The position numbers were made by a program, and so were the translations under genes. DNA of 64,000 bases from Fervidicoccaceae archaeon. GTDB lineage: Archaea; Thermoproteota; Thermoprotei_A; Sulfolobales; Fervidicoccaceae. The notes beneath the pieces were generated by a model that saw only the letters and a list, made by a program, of their open reading frames with translations, did no database searches and had not been told where the DNA came from. Every line of letters begins with the position of its first letter. Position 1 is the stretch's first letter. This document shows positions 49,374 through 60,195 of this stretch, in pieces. The stretch is taken from contig JAVZVD010000001.1 of NCBI GenBank assembly GCA_038878695.1, forward strand, positions 372,001 to 436,000, given 5' to 3'.

Positions 49374-52300
49374 ATGAGGCTCTCCTGGCAGCCTGGAGCA
49401 AGCTACGACCCCTCGGCAATCGAGAGAGAAGTGAAAGACTTCTGGAGGAGGATAAGCCTCTACGAGAAGCTCAAATACAAGGGCAGAGGACCGAAGTTTT
49501 ACTTCCTCGATGGGCCCCCCTACGCTTCGGCCAAGAGCATACACCTCGGAACAGTCTGGAACAAGGTCATCAAAGACGCCGTGCTTAGGTACAAGAGGAT
49601 GAGAGGATTCGACGTCTGGAACAAGCCCGGCTACGACACGCACGGCCTCCCGATAGAAGTGCTCGTCGAGAGGAGTCTGAAGCTCAAATCGAAGAAGGAA
49701 ATCGAGGAGCGGGTCGGAATAGAGAACTTCGTGAAGCTGTGTAGAAGCCTCGTTGACGAGAACATCGCCTACATGACGAGGCAGTTCGAGGACATAGGAT
49801 CCTCGTTCGATTGGGAAAACCCCTACGTAACGTACAGAAACGAGTACATAGAGAGCGGCTGGTGGCTCATAAAGAAAGCGTGGGAGAGAGGCCTCCTGAG
49901 TCGCGAGTTGAGAGTGGTGCACTGGTGCCCACGATGCGAGACCACGCTCGCGGACTACGAGGTCTCAGAATACGCGGAGCTCGAGGATCCCTCGGTCTAC
50001 GTCAAGCTGAAAGTGCGCGGTACATCGAAATCGAACGAGTACTTAGTAGTATGGACGACCACTCCCTGGACTCTGCCGGCCAACGCCTTCGTGATGGCTA
50101 GCCCACATCTCGACTACGCGCGCGTGCGAGTCGGAGACGAGATCCTGATCTTGGCGGAGAAGAGAGTCGAAGAAGTGATGAAGGAAATCGGAGTCCCCTA
50201 CGAGGTTATTGAGAGGTTCCCGGGTACCTCGCTCGAAGGCTTCAGCTACGAGCACCCACTGGAAGACGTCGTCGACGCGCAGCAACTCCTCAAGCCTTAC
50301 CACGTCGTGGTCATGGCCGCAGAGGCGGTATCGGCCCACGAGGGCACGGGCTTGGTGCACGCCGCTCCCGGCCACGGCGACGTGGACTTCGAAGTGGCCT
50401 CGAGGCTGAATATACCGGTCGTCTCGCTAGTCGACGAGAGAGGGCGCATGAGCGAGGACGCCGGGATTTTCCGGGGAATGCACTTCCGAGAGGAGGCCAA
50501 CGACAAGATACTCGAGGAGCTCAAAAGACGCGGCGCACTTCTCCACGCATCGAAGATCAGACACAGGTACCCCATTTGTTGGAGGTGCAAGAGCCCTCTA
50601 CTCTTGCGCGCTTCGACGCAATGGGTGATTCGCGTCACCGCCATCAAGGACAGGCTCCTGGAGGAGGCCAGGAAGATCCGGTGGATCCCCGAATGGGCCA
50701 GGAGCAGATTCGAGAACCTCTTAGCTGAGCTGCGGGATTGGGTGATCAGTAGGCAGAGGTATTGGGGCATCCCGCTTCCAATATGGGTGTGCGAGAGATG
50801 CGGTCAAATCGCGGTGGTTGGGAGCAGGAGAGAGCTCGAGGAGCTAGGAGGAGAAGCGCCGAGCGACCTCCACAGGCCGTGGATAGACCGGGTCTCACTC
50901 ACCTGCAGCGTTTGCGGAGGCCGAATGAAGCGTACCCCCGACGTGGCGGATGTGTGGTTCGATAGCGGCATAGCATTTTTCGCTAGCCTGGGCGAACCCC
51001 CCGGCGGAGAGACGTGGAGGGGGCTCGCTCCGGTCGATTTGGTGATCGAGGGGCACGACCAAGTAAGAGGATGGTTCTTCAGCCTTCTCAGGAGCGGGCT
51101 GTTAGCTCTGGACGCCGCGCCCTACTCGGCGGTGCTGGTGCATGGCTTCCTCCTCGACGAGCAAGGGCGTGAGATGCACAAGAGTTTGGGCAATTACGTC
51201 GAGTTCGAGGAACTGGTAACCAAGTACCCCAGAGACGCTATACGCCTCTGGCTCCTCCAGAGCACTCTGTGGGAGGACCTGAGGTTTTCGTATAGATCGC
51301 TCGAGCAGGCGAGACGTGATCTGACGGTGGCTTGGAACGTGTTCAACTTCGCCGCCACGTACATGTCGCTGGACGGCTTCGACCCCGAGGTCCATACGCT
51401 CAAGGAGCTCAGGCAACACATGAAAGTCGAGGATCTCTGGTTGCTCTCGAGATACGCCAGACTCTTTCGAAGATACATCGAGAATATGGAGGCCTACGAG
51501 TTGCACGCGGCTGTGAGGGAGCTGAGGAGATTCATAGTCGAAGACCTGAGCCATTGGTATGTAAGGATCATCAGGCGGAGGGTGTGGACCGAGGGGGAGT
51601 CCAAGGACAAGTTCGCCGCCTACGCCGCGCTTTACACTGTCCTGAAAGGCTGGCTCCTGATGGCCGCACCATTCCTGCCATTTATGACCGAGTACCTCTA
51701 TCAACACTTCGTCAGACCCTTCGTTTCAAATTCCAAGGAATCGATACACTTGGAGAGACTCGAGGAGGCACCGGGGGAGTACGTGAACGAGGAGCTCGAG
51801 AAGTCCGCGGAGATAGTGAGAGCGATGGTCGAGGACGTCCTCGCCCTGAGAGCGAGGGCCGGACTGAAGCTCCGCCAGCCTATATCCAGAGTCGTAGTAG
51901 CCCCCAAGACCGACGAGGCTCGCAGCGCCGTCCACCTAATGAGCGATATTCTTCGAGAGCTCGCGAACGCTAAGGAGCTCGCCATGGTGAGTCTCGAAGA
52001 GCTGAGAATCTTGGAGTCCTCCGGCGGATACGTCGCGTGCTCTAGTGCGAGCTACGAATTGGCAATCGACGCGAGACTCTCACTCGATCTGCTCTATGAG
52101 GGTCTAGCGAAGGAGCTTGTGAGGCGAGTCCAGCATACGCGCAAGCAGCTAGCTCTCAACGTAGAAGAGTACATAGAGTTATGGGTAGAAGGTGACGAAG
52201 AGCTGCTCGAAGCAGCCAAAAGATGGGAACGCTATGTGAAAGAGGAGACGAGAGCCGTGAGCTTGACGTATGGAGGTCGCCCCCCCGACGGCGCTCACGT

Positions 52301-52412
52301 CGTCGAGTGGGACATCGATGGCAAGCGCCTCCTCATAGGAGTTAAGAGAAGAGGGGCGACTTCGCAATCTTTTAAATCGCCCGAGACCGCAGGAGAGACC
52401 GAGCCGCGGTAG
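49374..52412 (+). CDS. ileS: Isoleucyl-tRNA synthetase
   Basis: Class Ia synthetase of 1012 residues. The HIGH-type motif reads PPYASAKSIHLGT (about 48-60), the CP1 editing domain includes VWTTTPWTLPANAFVMASP and TGLVHAAPGHGDVDFE, the KMSKS loop is MHKSLGN (about 601-607), and two zinc-type Cys groups lie at CWRCK and CERCG...CSVCG. The C-terminal anticodon domain is complete. The stop TAG at 52410-52412 lies inside the tRNA-Glu gene. The promoter of that tRNA lies in the last 15 codons of ileS. Confidence 0.97.
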   Translation: MRLSWQPGASYDPSAIEREVKDFWRRISLYEKLKYKGRGPKFYFLDGPPYASAKSIHLGTVWNKVIKDAVLRYKRMRGFDVWNKPGYDTHGLPIEVLVERSLKLKSKKEIEERVGIENFVKLCRSLVDENIAYMTRQFEDIGSSFDWENPYVTYRNEYIESGWWLIKKAWERGLLSRELRVVHWCPRCETTLADYEVSEYAELEDPSVYVKLKVRGTSKSNEYLVVWTTTPWTLPANAFVMASPHLDYARVRVGDEILILAEKRVEEVMKEIGVPYEVIERFPGTSLEGFSYEHPLEDVVDAQQLLKPYHVVVMAAEAVSAHEGTGLVHAAPGHGDVDFEVASRLNIPVVSLVDERGRMSEDAGIFRGMHFREEANDKILEELKRRGALLHASKIRHRYPICWRCKSPLLLRASTQWVIRVTAIKDRLLEEARKIRWIPEWARSRFENLLAELRDWVISRQRYWGIPLPIWVCERCGQIAVVGSRRELEELGGEAPSDLHRPWIDRVSLTCSVCGGRMKRTPDVADVWFDSGIAFFASLGEPPGGETWRGLAPVDLVIEGHDQVRGWFFSLLRSGLLALDAAPYSAVLVHGFLLDEQGREMHKSLGNYVEFEELVTKYPRDAIRLWLLQSTLWEDLRFSYRSLEQARRDLTVAWNVFNFAATYMSLDGFDPEVHTLKELRQHMKVEDLWLLSRYARLFRRYIENMEAYELHAAVRELRRFIVEDLSHWYVRIIRRRVWTEGESKDKFAAYAALYTVLKGWLLMAAPFLPFMTEYLYQHFVRPFVSNSKESIHLERLEEAPGEYVNEELEKSAEIVRAMVEDVLALRARAGLKLRQPISRVVVAPKTDEARSAVHLMSDILRELANAKELAMVSLEELRILESSGGYVACSSASYELAIDARLSLDLLYEGLAKELVRRVQHTRKQLALNVEEYIELWVEGDEELLEAAKRWERYVKEETRAVSLTYGGRPPDGAHVVEWDIDGKRLLIGVKRRGATSQSFKSPETAGETEPR
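52369..52377 (+). promoter_or_regulatory. TATA box of tRNA-Glu inside ileS
   Basis: CTTTTAAAT is centred about 30 nt before the first base of the tRNA, within the last codons of ileS. The surrounding sequence is GC-rich, so the box stands out. Confidence 0.6.
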
Positions 52413-52477
52413 TATAGCCCGGCCAAGTATGCGGGCCTCTCGAGCCCGTGACCCGGGTTCAAATCCCGGCCGCGGCA
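52403..52477 (+). tRNA. tRNA-Glu (CTC anticodon)
   Basis: The cloverleaf is complete: acceptor GCCGCGG with CCGCGGC and A73; D arm with GTAT/GTAT (two G-U pairs); anticodon stem CGGGC/GCCCG with loop CTCTCGA, anticodon CTC after U33; variable TGAC; T arm CCGGG-TTCAAAT-CCCGG. No intron and no encoded CCA. The first ten bases overlap the end of ileS, whose TAG stop is formed by tRNA positions 8-10 (U8, A9, G10). Confidence 0.97.
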
Positions 52478-52519
52478 CTAGCTCTGCGCGGGCCCTCCTC
52501 TCACGAGGAAGTCCGTGGC

Positions 52520-52575
52520 CCCGCCTCTTCTCCGAGTATCAGCGTTTTCGAGAGCTACCCTCGCGAGAAGGCGGG
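52520..52575 (+). other. Long imperfect hairpin downstream of tRNA-Glu
   Basis: CCCGCC/GGCGGG, TTCTC/GAGAA and CGAG/CTCG stack into a stem of about 15 pairs with two small bulges and a 23-nt loop containing CGTTTTCG. It fills the gap between tRNA-Glu and the TATA-like box of rpoH (CTTTTAATC, 52583-52591). It may be a processing or termination signal, or an unidentified structured RNA; no ACA or C/D boxes were found. Confidence 0.35.
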
Positions 52576-52665
52576 ACTAAAGCTTTTAATCGGTAAACGG
52601 AGGCGAGCTTAAAGCCTCGAACGGCGACGTTTTCGCGAAGTGAGAGCAGGAAGGGTAGGAGCGTC

Positions 52666-52914
52666 ATGCCTTCAGGCTCGAAGTTTAACGTGCTAGACCA
52701 CAGGCTCGTCCCTAAGCACGAGCGCGTGCCTCTCCATGAGGTCCCCCGAGTGTTGAGAGAATTGGGGGTTGAGCCGACTCAGCTCCCTCTCATAAAAGCG
52801 AGCGACCCGGCGGCCCGCGCCGTCGGGGCCAGGCCGGGCGAGTTGGTCAAGATCGTGAGGAGAGGAACGACGGGAGGTCCCATAGTGGTATATAGATTCG
52901 TTGTGGTGGGGTGA
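52666..52914 (+). CDS. rpoH: DNA-directed RNA polymerase subunit H (Rpo5)
   Basis: An 82-residue assembly-platform subunit, homologous to the C-terminus of eukaryotic Rpb5. [70 protein letters not shown] is the full archaeal pattern. First gene of the RNA polymerase operon. The ATG follows GGTAGGAG; the stop is 7 nt before the rpoB start. Confidence 0.96.
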   Translation: MPSGSKFNVLDHRLVPKHERVPLHEVPRVLRELGVEPTQLPLIKASDPAARAVGARPGELVKIVRRGTTGGPIVVYRFVVVG

Positions 52915-52921
52915 GAGCTTC

Positions 52922-55900
52922 GTGGCCAGCGCCGCTCCCGACCTCATTGACGACAACGACAGGTGGATCCTCGCTCGCAGCTTCATTGAGGAATACGGGC
53001 TCGCCAGGCAGCACCTGGACTCCTATAACAGATTCGTTGACGCAATGCTCCAAGAGATAATCGATGAGCATGCGGAGATAGAGACCGAGATACCCGGAGT
53101 AAAGTTCAAGCTCGGGAAAATTGAGGTCCTGAGGCCAGTCGTGCGCGAGATCGACGGATCCGAGACGGAGATAACACCCTTCGAGGCGAGGACGAGGAAT
53201 CTGACTTACGCCGCTCCCATGTACCTCGAGATAACCCTCGTGGAGAACGGCGTGGAGACCTCGAAGGAGAGGGTCTACATTGGCGACCTCCCGATCATGG
53301 TGAAGTCTAAGCTTGACCCGACCAGCAATTTCGGGCCCGACGAGCTGATCGCGATCAACGAGGATCCGGAGGACCCAGGCGGGTACTTCATAGTGAACGG
53401 GAGCGAGAGGGTAATCGTGGCCCAGGAGGACATGGTAGCCAACAGGGTCCTTGTCGATGAAGGCAAACCGGGAACCAACGTGTTGCATACCGCGAAGGTG
53501 GTATCGAGCACGGGCTCGCAGAGGACCCCCGTCATTGTAGACAGGTACCGAGATGGCACTCTCCACGTGAGCTTCGGCGGAGTTCCCACGAAGGTGCCCT
53601 TCGTCGTGTTAATGCGAGCGCTCGGAGTCGTCAAGGATAGAGACATCGCGCTCATGGTCTCGTTCGACCCCGAAAAGCACAACTTACTCCTCCCCAGCTT
53701 CGAGGCGGCTCGAGCCATAGCAACGCAGGAGGACGCCCTCGATTACATTGGGTCCAAGGTGGTCATCGGTCAGCCGAGAGAGGTCAGAATCGAGAGGGCC
53801 AAAAACGTAGTGGACAAATATCTCTTCCCGCACTTGGGGACAAAACCCGCCAGCAGACACGTCAAGGCTCTATTCTTAGCTCAGATGGTGGATAGGCTCT
53901 TAGACCTCGCGCTGGGTAGGAGAGAGCCCGACGACAGAGACCACTACGCTAATAAGAGGTTGAAGTTGGCTGGCGAGCTCCTCGCTACGTTGTTCCGAGT
54001 AGCGTTCAGGCAATTTGTGAGAGACATGAAGTATCAGACCGAGAAAGTGATGGCGAGAAATAGAAGGATCAGGGTATCGTCTGTCGTGAGGCCTGACGTG
54101 ATAACCGAGAGGCTGAAGCACGCTCTGGCCACGGGCAATTGGGTCGGCGGGAGAACCGGAGTGAGTCAGCTCCTAGACAGGACAAACTGGATGAGTATGC
54201 TTAGTCATCTTAGACGCGTTGTGTCCCCTCTCAGTAGAGCGCAGCCTCACTTCAAGGCCAGAGACCTCCACGGGACTCAATGGGGCAGAATGTGTCCCTT
54301 CGAGACCCCGGAGGGCCCGAACTGCGGGCTCGTCAAGAACCTCGCGCTCCTCGTGAATATAACTGTGGGGGTAAATGAGAAGGCCCTAGAATCGAGGCTC
54401 TACAAGCAGGGCGTCATCCCGGTACAGGAGGCCTTAGATAAACATCTGAGCGGGGAGCTCGACCTATCGAGCTATTATAAGGTCTTCCTCAACGGCAGGC
54501 TGATCGGCTACGTGGAGGACGGCGAGAGTCTCGCTCAGAAGTTGAGAGAGCTGAGGAGGAGAGGAGCAATATCTCATGAGGTCAACGTGGCCGTCTATAC
54601 CACGGATTACGTGCGCGAGGTCTACGTCAACGCCGACGCAGGAAGAATACAGAGGCCCCTCCTAATAGTTAAGAACGGTAAGCCCCTCGTGACGAAGAGC
54701 GACATCGAGAGTCTAGTGAAGGGGGAGAAGAAGTTCTCGGATCTCGTCAGAGAGGGTAAGATAGAGTTCGTGGACGCCGAAGAGGAAGAGAACATCTACG
54801 TAGCGGTGAAGCTAGAAGATCTGCTCGAGGACTCGAGCTACACGCACCTGGAGCTCTGGCCCGCCTCGATTTTAGGCGTGACCGCTCAGACTATACCCTA
54901 CGCCGAGCACAATCAGTCTCCGCGCAATGTTTACCAAGCCACCATGGCCAAGCAGGCTCTGGGGTTCTATGCCGCGAACTTCCCAGTTAGAACGGACTCG
55001 AGAGCCCATCTCCTCTGCTATCCTGAAAAGCCTCTCGTTCAAACCAAAGCCCTCGACGTTATAGGCTACAACAGCAGACCCTCTGGGCAGAACGCTATCG
55101 TTGCGGTGATGAGCTTTACAGGTTACAACATAGAAGACGCGCTTATCTTTAATAAATCAAGCATAGATAGAGGCTTCATGAGGTCTATATTCTTCAGGCT
55201 ATACGTGGCTGAAGAGAGAAAGTATCCGGGAGGCCAGGAGGACCGTATCGAGATCCCTGAGCCGGGTGTGCGAGGCTATAGAGGACTCGAGTACTATAGG
55301 AAGCTCGACCCCGATGGCATAATATCGCCGGAGGTCGAGGTCTCCGGAGGAGACGCGCTGGTTGGTAAGACCAGCCCGCCGCGATTCTTCGAGGAGTTCC
55401 GCGAGGCCGGCTTCGGTGCTACGGCGAGGAGGGACGCCTCGGTGTGCTTGAGGCATGGCGAGAAGGGAGTCGTCGACGCGGTGCTCATAACCGAGACGCA
55501 AGAGGGAGACAAACTCGTCAAGGTGAGAGTGAGAGATTACAGGATCCCGGAGATAGGAGATAAGTTCGCGTCGAGGCACGGACAGAAGGGCGTGATCGGA
55601 ATGGTCTTTGCTCAATATGATATGCCCTACACCGAGGAGGGCATAGTCCCCGACATCATCATCAATCCCCACGCTTTCCCCTCTCGAATGACGCTCGGTC
55701 AGCTCCTCGAAGCGATATCAGGCAAGCTCGCGGCTATCCAGGGGAGGACGATAGATGCTAGCCCCTTCTCTAAAGAGCCCATCGAGGAGATCAAAATGAA
55801 GCTCCTGAGCAGAGGCTATTCCCCAGACGGTCGCGAATTGATGTACGATGGGAGAACCGGCGAGCTCTTGGGTCAGCCCGTCTTGATAGGCGTGGTGTAC

Positions 55901-56305
55901 TATCAGAGGCTACACCACATGGTGGCGGACAAGTTCCACGCGAGAGCGCGCGGACCGGTCCAGCTGCTCACGAGGCAGCCCACCGAGGGCAGAGCGAGAG
56001 AGGGCGGCCTGCGCTTCGGAGAGATGGAGAGAGACGCGTTGGTCGGTCACGGGACAGCCATGGTTCTCAAGGAGAGACTCCTCGACAACAGCGACAGAAC
56101 CATTGTCTACGTTTGCGTTAAATGCGGGCTGATTGGGTGGTACGATAGGAACAAAAATAGACCCTATTGTCCGATCCACGAGGACAAAGGCGAACTATAC
56201 CCGGTCGAGATGTCTTACGCATTCAAATTGCTTCTGCAGGAGCTAATGAGCATGGGAATAGCTCCAAGGCTGGAGCTTGTTGACCCGTACGAGAGAGGTG
56301 CCTGA
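52922..56305 (+). CDS. rpoB: DNA-directed RNA polymerase subunit B (Rpo2, undivided)
   Basis: Second-largest polymerase subunit, 1127 residues, in one piece as in crenarchaea and unlike the split B'/B'' of many methanogens. Landmarks: lobe region GGYFIVNGSERVIVAQEDM, fork segment TQWGRMCPFETPEGPNCGLVKNLAL, IVAVMSFTGYNIEDALIFNKSS, IGDKFASRHGQKGVIG, and a C-terminal zinc site CVKCG...CPIHED. I start it at GTG 52922, behind GGTGAG; a GTG 21 nt upstream would lie inside rpoH. Confidence 0.97.
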   Translation: MASAAPDLIDDNDRWILARSFIEEYGLARQHLDSYNRFVDAMLQEIIDEHAEIETEIPGVKFKLGKIEVLRPVVREIDGSETEITPFEARTRNLTYAAPMYLEITLVENGVETSKERVYIGDLPIMVKSKLDPTSNFGPDELIAINEDPEDPGGYFIVNGSERVIVAQEDMVANRVLVDEGKPGTNVLHTAKVVSSTGSQRTPVIVDRYRDGTLHVSFGGVPTKVPFVVLMRALGVVKDRDIALMVSFDPEKHNLLLPSFEAARAIATQEDALDYIGSKVVIGQPREVRIERAKNVVDKYLFPHLGTKPASRHVKALFLAQMVDRLLDLALGRREPDDRDHYANKRLKLAGELLATLFRVAFRQFVRDMKYQTEKVMARNRRIRVSSVVRPDVITERLKHALATGNWVGGRTGVSQLLDRTNWMSMLSHLRRVVSPLSRAQPHFKARDLHGTQWGRMCPFETPEGPNCGLVKNLALLVNITVGVNEKALESRLYKQGVIPVQEALDKHLSGELDLSSYYKVFLNGRLIGYVEDGESLAQKLRELRRRGAISHEVNVAVYTTDYVREVYVNADAGRIQRPLLIVKNGKPLVTKSDIESLVKGEKKFSDLVREGKIEFVDAEEEENIYVAVKLEDLLEDSSYTHLELWPASILGVTAQTIPYAEHNQSPRNVYQATMAKQALGFYAANFPVRTDSRAHLLCYPEKPLVQTKALDVIGYNSRPSGQNAIVAVMSFTGYNIEDALIFNKSSIDRGFMRSIFFRLYVAEERKYPGGQEDRIEIPEPGVRGYRGLEYYRKLDPDGIISPEVEVSGGDALVGKTSPPRFFEEFREAGFGATARRDASVCLRHGEKGVVDAVLITETQEGDKLVKVRVRDYRIPEIGDKFASRHGQKGVIGMVFAQYDMPYTEEGIVPDIIINPHAFPSRMTLGQLLEAISGKLAAIQGRTIDASPFSKEPIEEIKMKLLSRGYSPDGRELMYDGRTGELLGQPVLIGVVYYQRLHHMVADKFHARARGPVQLLTRQPTEGRAREGGLRFGEMERDALVGHGTAMVLKERLLDNSDRTIVYVCVKCGLIGWYDRNKNRPYCPIHEDKGELYPVEMSYAFKLLLQELMSMGIAPRLELVDPYERGA

Positions 56306-56308
56306 ACA

Positions 56309-58960
56309 ATGAGCTCTCCCTCGAAGAAAGTGGTAAGCAGCATCAGGCTCGGCGTGCTCTCGCCGTCCGACATAAGGAAGATGAGCAGAGTTCAAGTGAT
56401 CACGGCGGAGACCTACGATGAGGACGGCATGCCAATCCAAGGCGGCGTCATGGATCCGAGGCTTGGAGTCATAGAGCCGGGACAGAAGTGCCCCGTTTGC
56501 GGAAACGCGTTACAGACTTGCCCCGGCCACTTCGGTCACATAGAGCTGGCAAAGCCTGTCATCCACGTGGGCTTCGTGAAACACATATACGATTTACTAC
56601 GCGCCACTTGCGCTAAGTGTGGGCGCTTGCTCTTGTCGCAGGATCTCGTCGAGAAGTATCTCGACCTCCTCGATAGGCTCGAGAAATACATACCGCGACT
56701 TGTCCCCAGATTACACGAGCAGGTCAAGAACAAAGCTTTCTCTGCTCCTTCTTGTCCTCACTGCGGAGCTCCCCACTTGAAGGTTAAGTTCGAGAAGCCC
56801 TCACACTTCTACGAGGAAAGCGAAAAGGGGCTGAGGAAGCTCGCCCCCGATGAGATTCGCGCCAGGCTCGCCAACATACCAGACAGCGATTTGAGGCTTC
56901 TCGGAATTAACGCGTCTGAGAGCAGGCCCGAGTGGTTCGTCCTCACTGTGTTGCCGGTCCCCCCCGCTCAGGTGAGGCCCAGCATATTGCTCGAGACCGG
57001 CATAAGATCTGAGGACGACTTAACGCACAAGCTCGTCGACATAATAAGAGCCAACTTGAGACTCAAGGAGAGCATAGAGGCGGCCGCGCCCCCTATTGTA
57101 ATAGACGACCTCTGGGAGCTTCTCCAGTACCACGTGACCACGTACATAGACAACGAGGTGCCCGGCATACCACCGGCGCGCCACAGGTCCGGCAGGGCCC
57201 TCAAGACTTTGGCGCAGAGGCTACGCGGCAAAGAGGGGAGGTTCAGGGGGAACCTCTCGGGCAAGCGCGTCGACTTTTCCGCCAGGACGGTCATCTCGCC
57301 CGACCCCAACCTCAGCATAAACGAGGTCGGGGTCCCAGAGGAAATGGCGAAACTCCTCACGGTCCCAATGGTCGTGACCCCGTGGAACATCGACGAGGCT
57401 CGGAGGCTCGTTATGAATGGCCCGGAGCGCTGGCCGGGCGCCAACTACATCATAAGACCCGATGGGAAGAGAGTGGATCTAAGGTTCTTCAAGGACAGGA
57501 AGGCTCTCGCCAGTTCCTTAGCCCCAGGCTATGTGGTCGAGCGTCACTTGATGGACGGCGACGTGGTGCTATTCAATAGGCAACCTACCCTCCATAGAAT
57601 GAGCATCATGGCACACATAGTCAAGGTGCTGCCGGGCAAGACCTTCAGACTTAACCTCCTCGTCTGTCCGCCCTACAACGCAGACTTCGACGGCGACGAG
57701 ATGAACCTCCACGTGGTCCAGACCGAGGAAGCGAGAGCTGAGGCCAAAGAGCTCATGCTCGTGGAAAAGCACATACAGTCACCAAGATATGGAGGCCCGA
57801 TCATTGGGGGGCTCCAGGATTACATCAGCGGAGCTTACCTTCTGACCGTGAAATCAACGGTGTTGACGAGGGAACAGGTTATGGACATCCTGTCGGTCAC
57901 AGGCTACGATGGCGAACTGCCCGAGCCGGCTATCTTCTCACCGCGCGAGTTCTGGACGGGGAAGCAGCTGGTCAGCTTGTTCCTGCCTCCAGACTTCATA
58001 TTCAGAGGCAGAGCGTCGGTGAGCGCGGGGAAGCTGAGATGCACTGACGAAGACTGCCTGAACGACTCCTTCGTGTTGATCAAAAAGGGGAAACTCCTCG
58101 TGGGGGTGCTCGATAAGAAGACGATAGGCGCTCAGCAGCCTGAGAACATAGTGCATTGGTTGGTTAAGGAATACGGGTCCGGGGCTGCTAGAGAGTTCCT
58201 CGACAGAGTCTTCAAGACGTTCATCTTCTTTGCCGAGAAAAGCGGCTTCACCATGACCTTCGAGGACGTTCAGGTGGAGCAACCCGTCAAGGCCCGCATT
58301 CGAGAGAAGCTAGAGGAGGCCGAGCGCGACGTGGAGAAGCTCTTAGAGGACTACGAGAGCGGAAGGCTAGAGCCCTTGCCGGGTAGAACGCTGAGTGAAA
58401 CTCTGGAGCTCAAGATAATCGAGAGACTCAGCAAGGCGCGAGACGCGGCAGGGGAGATCGCCGCCGAGAACTTGGACATCTTTAACAACGCCCTCGTAAT
58501 GGCCAGGACGGGAGCTAGGGGCAATATCCTCAACTTGACGCAGATGAGCGCGACGCTCGGTCAGCAGTCCGTCAGAGGCGAGAGAATAAGCAGAGGCTAC
58601 CGGGGTAGAGTCCTGCCGCACTTCAAGGCGAACGACATCTCGCCGGCAGCCCGCGGCTTCGTTTACTCGAGCTTCACCGACGGGTTGAACCCGCTGGAGA
58701 TGTTCTTCCACGCTGCTGGAGGACGTGAGGGTCTAGTTGACACGGCTGTAAGGACAAGCCAGAGCGGTTACATGCAGAGAAGGCTCATGTACGCTTTGAT
58801 CGACATATACGTGACATACGACGGTAGCGCCAGGCTCTCCGATGGCACCATAGTGCAAATGGTCTATGGGGAAGACGGAGTGGACCCCTCTAAAAGCGAT
58901 CATGGCAAGCCGGTTAATGTGGAGAGGATCATCGATAGAGTGATAGGTTGGAGGGAGTGA
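56309..58960 (+). CDS. rpoA1: DNA-directed RNA polymerase subunit A' (Rpo1N)
   Basis: N-terminal part of the largest subunit, 883 residues. It has the clamp zinc sites ([20 protein letters not shown] and CAKCG...CPHCG), the rudder/lid region, the catalytic [16 protein letters not shown] with three Asp, and the start of the bridge helix ([26 protein letters not shown]). It starts at ATG 56309, 3 nt after the rpoB stop. It shares a GTGA overlap with rpoA''. Confidence 0.97.
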   Translation: MSSPSKKVVSSIRLGVLSPSDIRKMSRVQVITAETYDEDGMPIQGGVMDPRLGVIEPGQKCPVCGNALQTCPGHFGHIELAKPVIHVGFVKHIYDLLRATCAKCGRLLLSQDLVEKYLDLLDRLEKYIPRLVPRLHEQVKNKAFSAPSCPHCGAPHLKVKFEKPSHFYEESEKGLRKLAPDEIRARLANIPDSDLRLLGINASESRPEWFVLTVLPVPPAQVRPSILLETGIRSEDDLTHKLVDIIRANLRLKESIEAAAPPIVIDDLWELLQYHVTTYIDNEVPGIPPARHRSGRALKTLAQRLRGKEGRFRGNLSGKRVDFSARTVISPDPNLSINEVGVPEEMAKLLTVPMVVTPWNIDEARRLVMNGPERWPGANYIIRPDGKRVDLRFFKDRKALASSLAPGYVVERHLMDGDVVLFNRQPTLHRMSIMAHIVKVLPGKTFRLNLLVCPPYNADFDGDEMNLHVVQTEEARAEAKELMLVEKHIQSPRYGGPIIGGLQDYISGAYLLTVKSTVLTREQVMDILSVTGYDGELPEPAIFSPREFWTGKQLVSLFLPPDFIFRGRASVSAGKLRCTDEDCLNDSFVLIKKGKLLVGVLDKKTIGAQQPENIVHWLVKEYGSGAAREFLDRVFKTFIFFAEKSGFTMTFEDVQVEQPVKARIREKLEEAERDVEKLLEDYESGRLEPLPGRTLSETLELKIIERLSKARDAAGEIAAENLDIFNNALVMARTGARGNILNLTQMSATLGQQSVRGERISRGYRGRVLPHFKANDISPAARGFVYSSFTDGLNPLEMFFHAAGGREGLVDTAVRTSQSGYMQRRLMYALIDIYVTYDGSARLSDGTIVQMVYGEDGVDPSKSDHGKPVNVERIIDRVIGWRE

Positions 58961-60195
58961 GTGAGAGACCCTTGACCGGGGAAATTTTGGGGCAAGCGGA
59001 GATCGAGCGCATAGTGCGCGAGAGAGCCTCGGGGAAGATCCCCGAAAAGCTCGTCGAGGAGACTGTGGCGAGGCTCAAGGGTAAAAAGGTCACGCGAGAG
59101 GAAGCTGAGAAAATAGTCGATCTAGTAATCGAAGCGTATGTGGCAAGTCTCGTCGAGCCGGGTGAGCCGGTAGGAGCTGTGGCGGCGCAATCCATCGGTG
59201 AGCCCGGGACTCAGATGACTCTGAGGACCTTCCACTACGCTGGCGTTAGGGAGTTCAACGTGACACTCGGGCTGCCGAGGCTCATCGAGATAGTCGACGC
59301 GAGGAGGACTCCGTCGACGCCAATGATGGAGGTGTACCTTGACGAAGCGCACAGACACGATCTACAGAAGGCCCTAGAGGTGGCGAGAAAGCTCGAGATG
59401 ACGCTCTTAGAGAACGTGGCAAGCTACGTCGAGGTGGACCTAGCGCTCAACGCTATCAGGATCCGCCTAGATCCGGAGATGTTGAGAGACAAGGGACTAA
59501 CGATGGAGTACGTGCTCGGGGTCGTGAAGAAGACCAAAGTGGGCGAGGTGCGCTTGGAGGACGACCACACGATACTTGTCGAGCTCGGCGAAGAGCTCGA
59601 CTTGGCTCGATTGGCGAAGCGCAAAGAAAGGCTCCTCGGGCTCAAGCTCAAGGGGGTCCGAGGCATCAAGAGAGCCATAGTGCAGCTGAGGACCACGGAG
59701 TACGGGAACGAGTACGTCGTGGTAACCGACGGCTCGAATCTGGCTCAAGCGCTCAAGGTGAAGGGAGTAGACCCCACTAGGACCAGGACGAACAACATCT
59801 ACGAGGTGGAGCAGGTCCTTGGCATCGAGGCAGCCAGGAACCTCATCATCGAAGAGATGATGAACGTGCTCCAGGAGCAGGGTCTCGAGGTAGACCCGAG
59901 ACACGTCTACTTGGTCGCCGACATAATGACGCATACCGGGCGCGTCAGGCAGATAGGCAGACACGGCGTGTCCGGCGAGAAAGACAGCGTCCTAGCGTGC
60001 GCCGCCTTCGAGATGACCACGAAGTATCTTTTTGATGCGGCCGTTCGAGGTAGGCGCGACAGCCTGAGAGGCGTCACGGAAAACGTTATAGTGGGACAGA
60101 CCATCCCCATGGGAACTGGTGCAGTCGACCTCTACATGATGCCCCTCAAGCTGAGGGAGGGAGGAGCCGAGGCCGAGGAGGCGAAGAGAGCGTGA
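58957..60195 (+). CDS. rpoA2: DNA-directed RNA polymerase subunit A'' (Rpo1C)
   Basis: C-terminal part of the largest subunit, about 412 residues, including the trigger loop ([22 protein letters not shown]), [23 protein letters not shown], and [31 protein letters not shown] near the end. The GTG start at 58957 overlaps the rpoA' stop as GTGA and follows TTGGAGGGA; a TTG nine bases upstream is the alternative. Confidence 0.96.
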   Translation: MSERPLTGEILGQAEIERIVRERASGKIPEKLVEETVARLKGKKVTREEAEKIVDLVIEAYVASLVEPGEPVGAVAAQSIGEPGTQMTLRTFHYAGVREFNVTLGLPRLIEIVDARRTPSTPMMEVYLDEAHRHDLQKALEVARKLEMTLLENVASYVEVDLALNAIRIRLDPEMLRDKGLTMEYVLGVVKKTKVGEVRLEDDHTILVELGEELDLARLAKRKERLLGLKLKGVRGIKRAIVQLRTTEYGNEYVVVTDGSNLAQALKVKGVDPTRTRTNNIYEVEQVLGIEAARNLIIEEMMNVLQEQGLEVDPRHVYLVADIMTHTGRVRQIGRHGVSGEKDSVLACAAFEMTTKYLFDAAVRGRRDSLRGVTENVIVGQTIPMGTGAVDLYMMPLKLREGGAEAEEAKRA

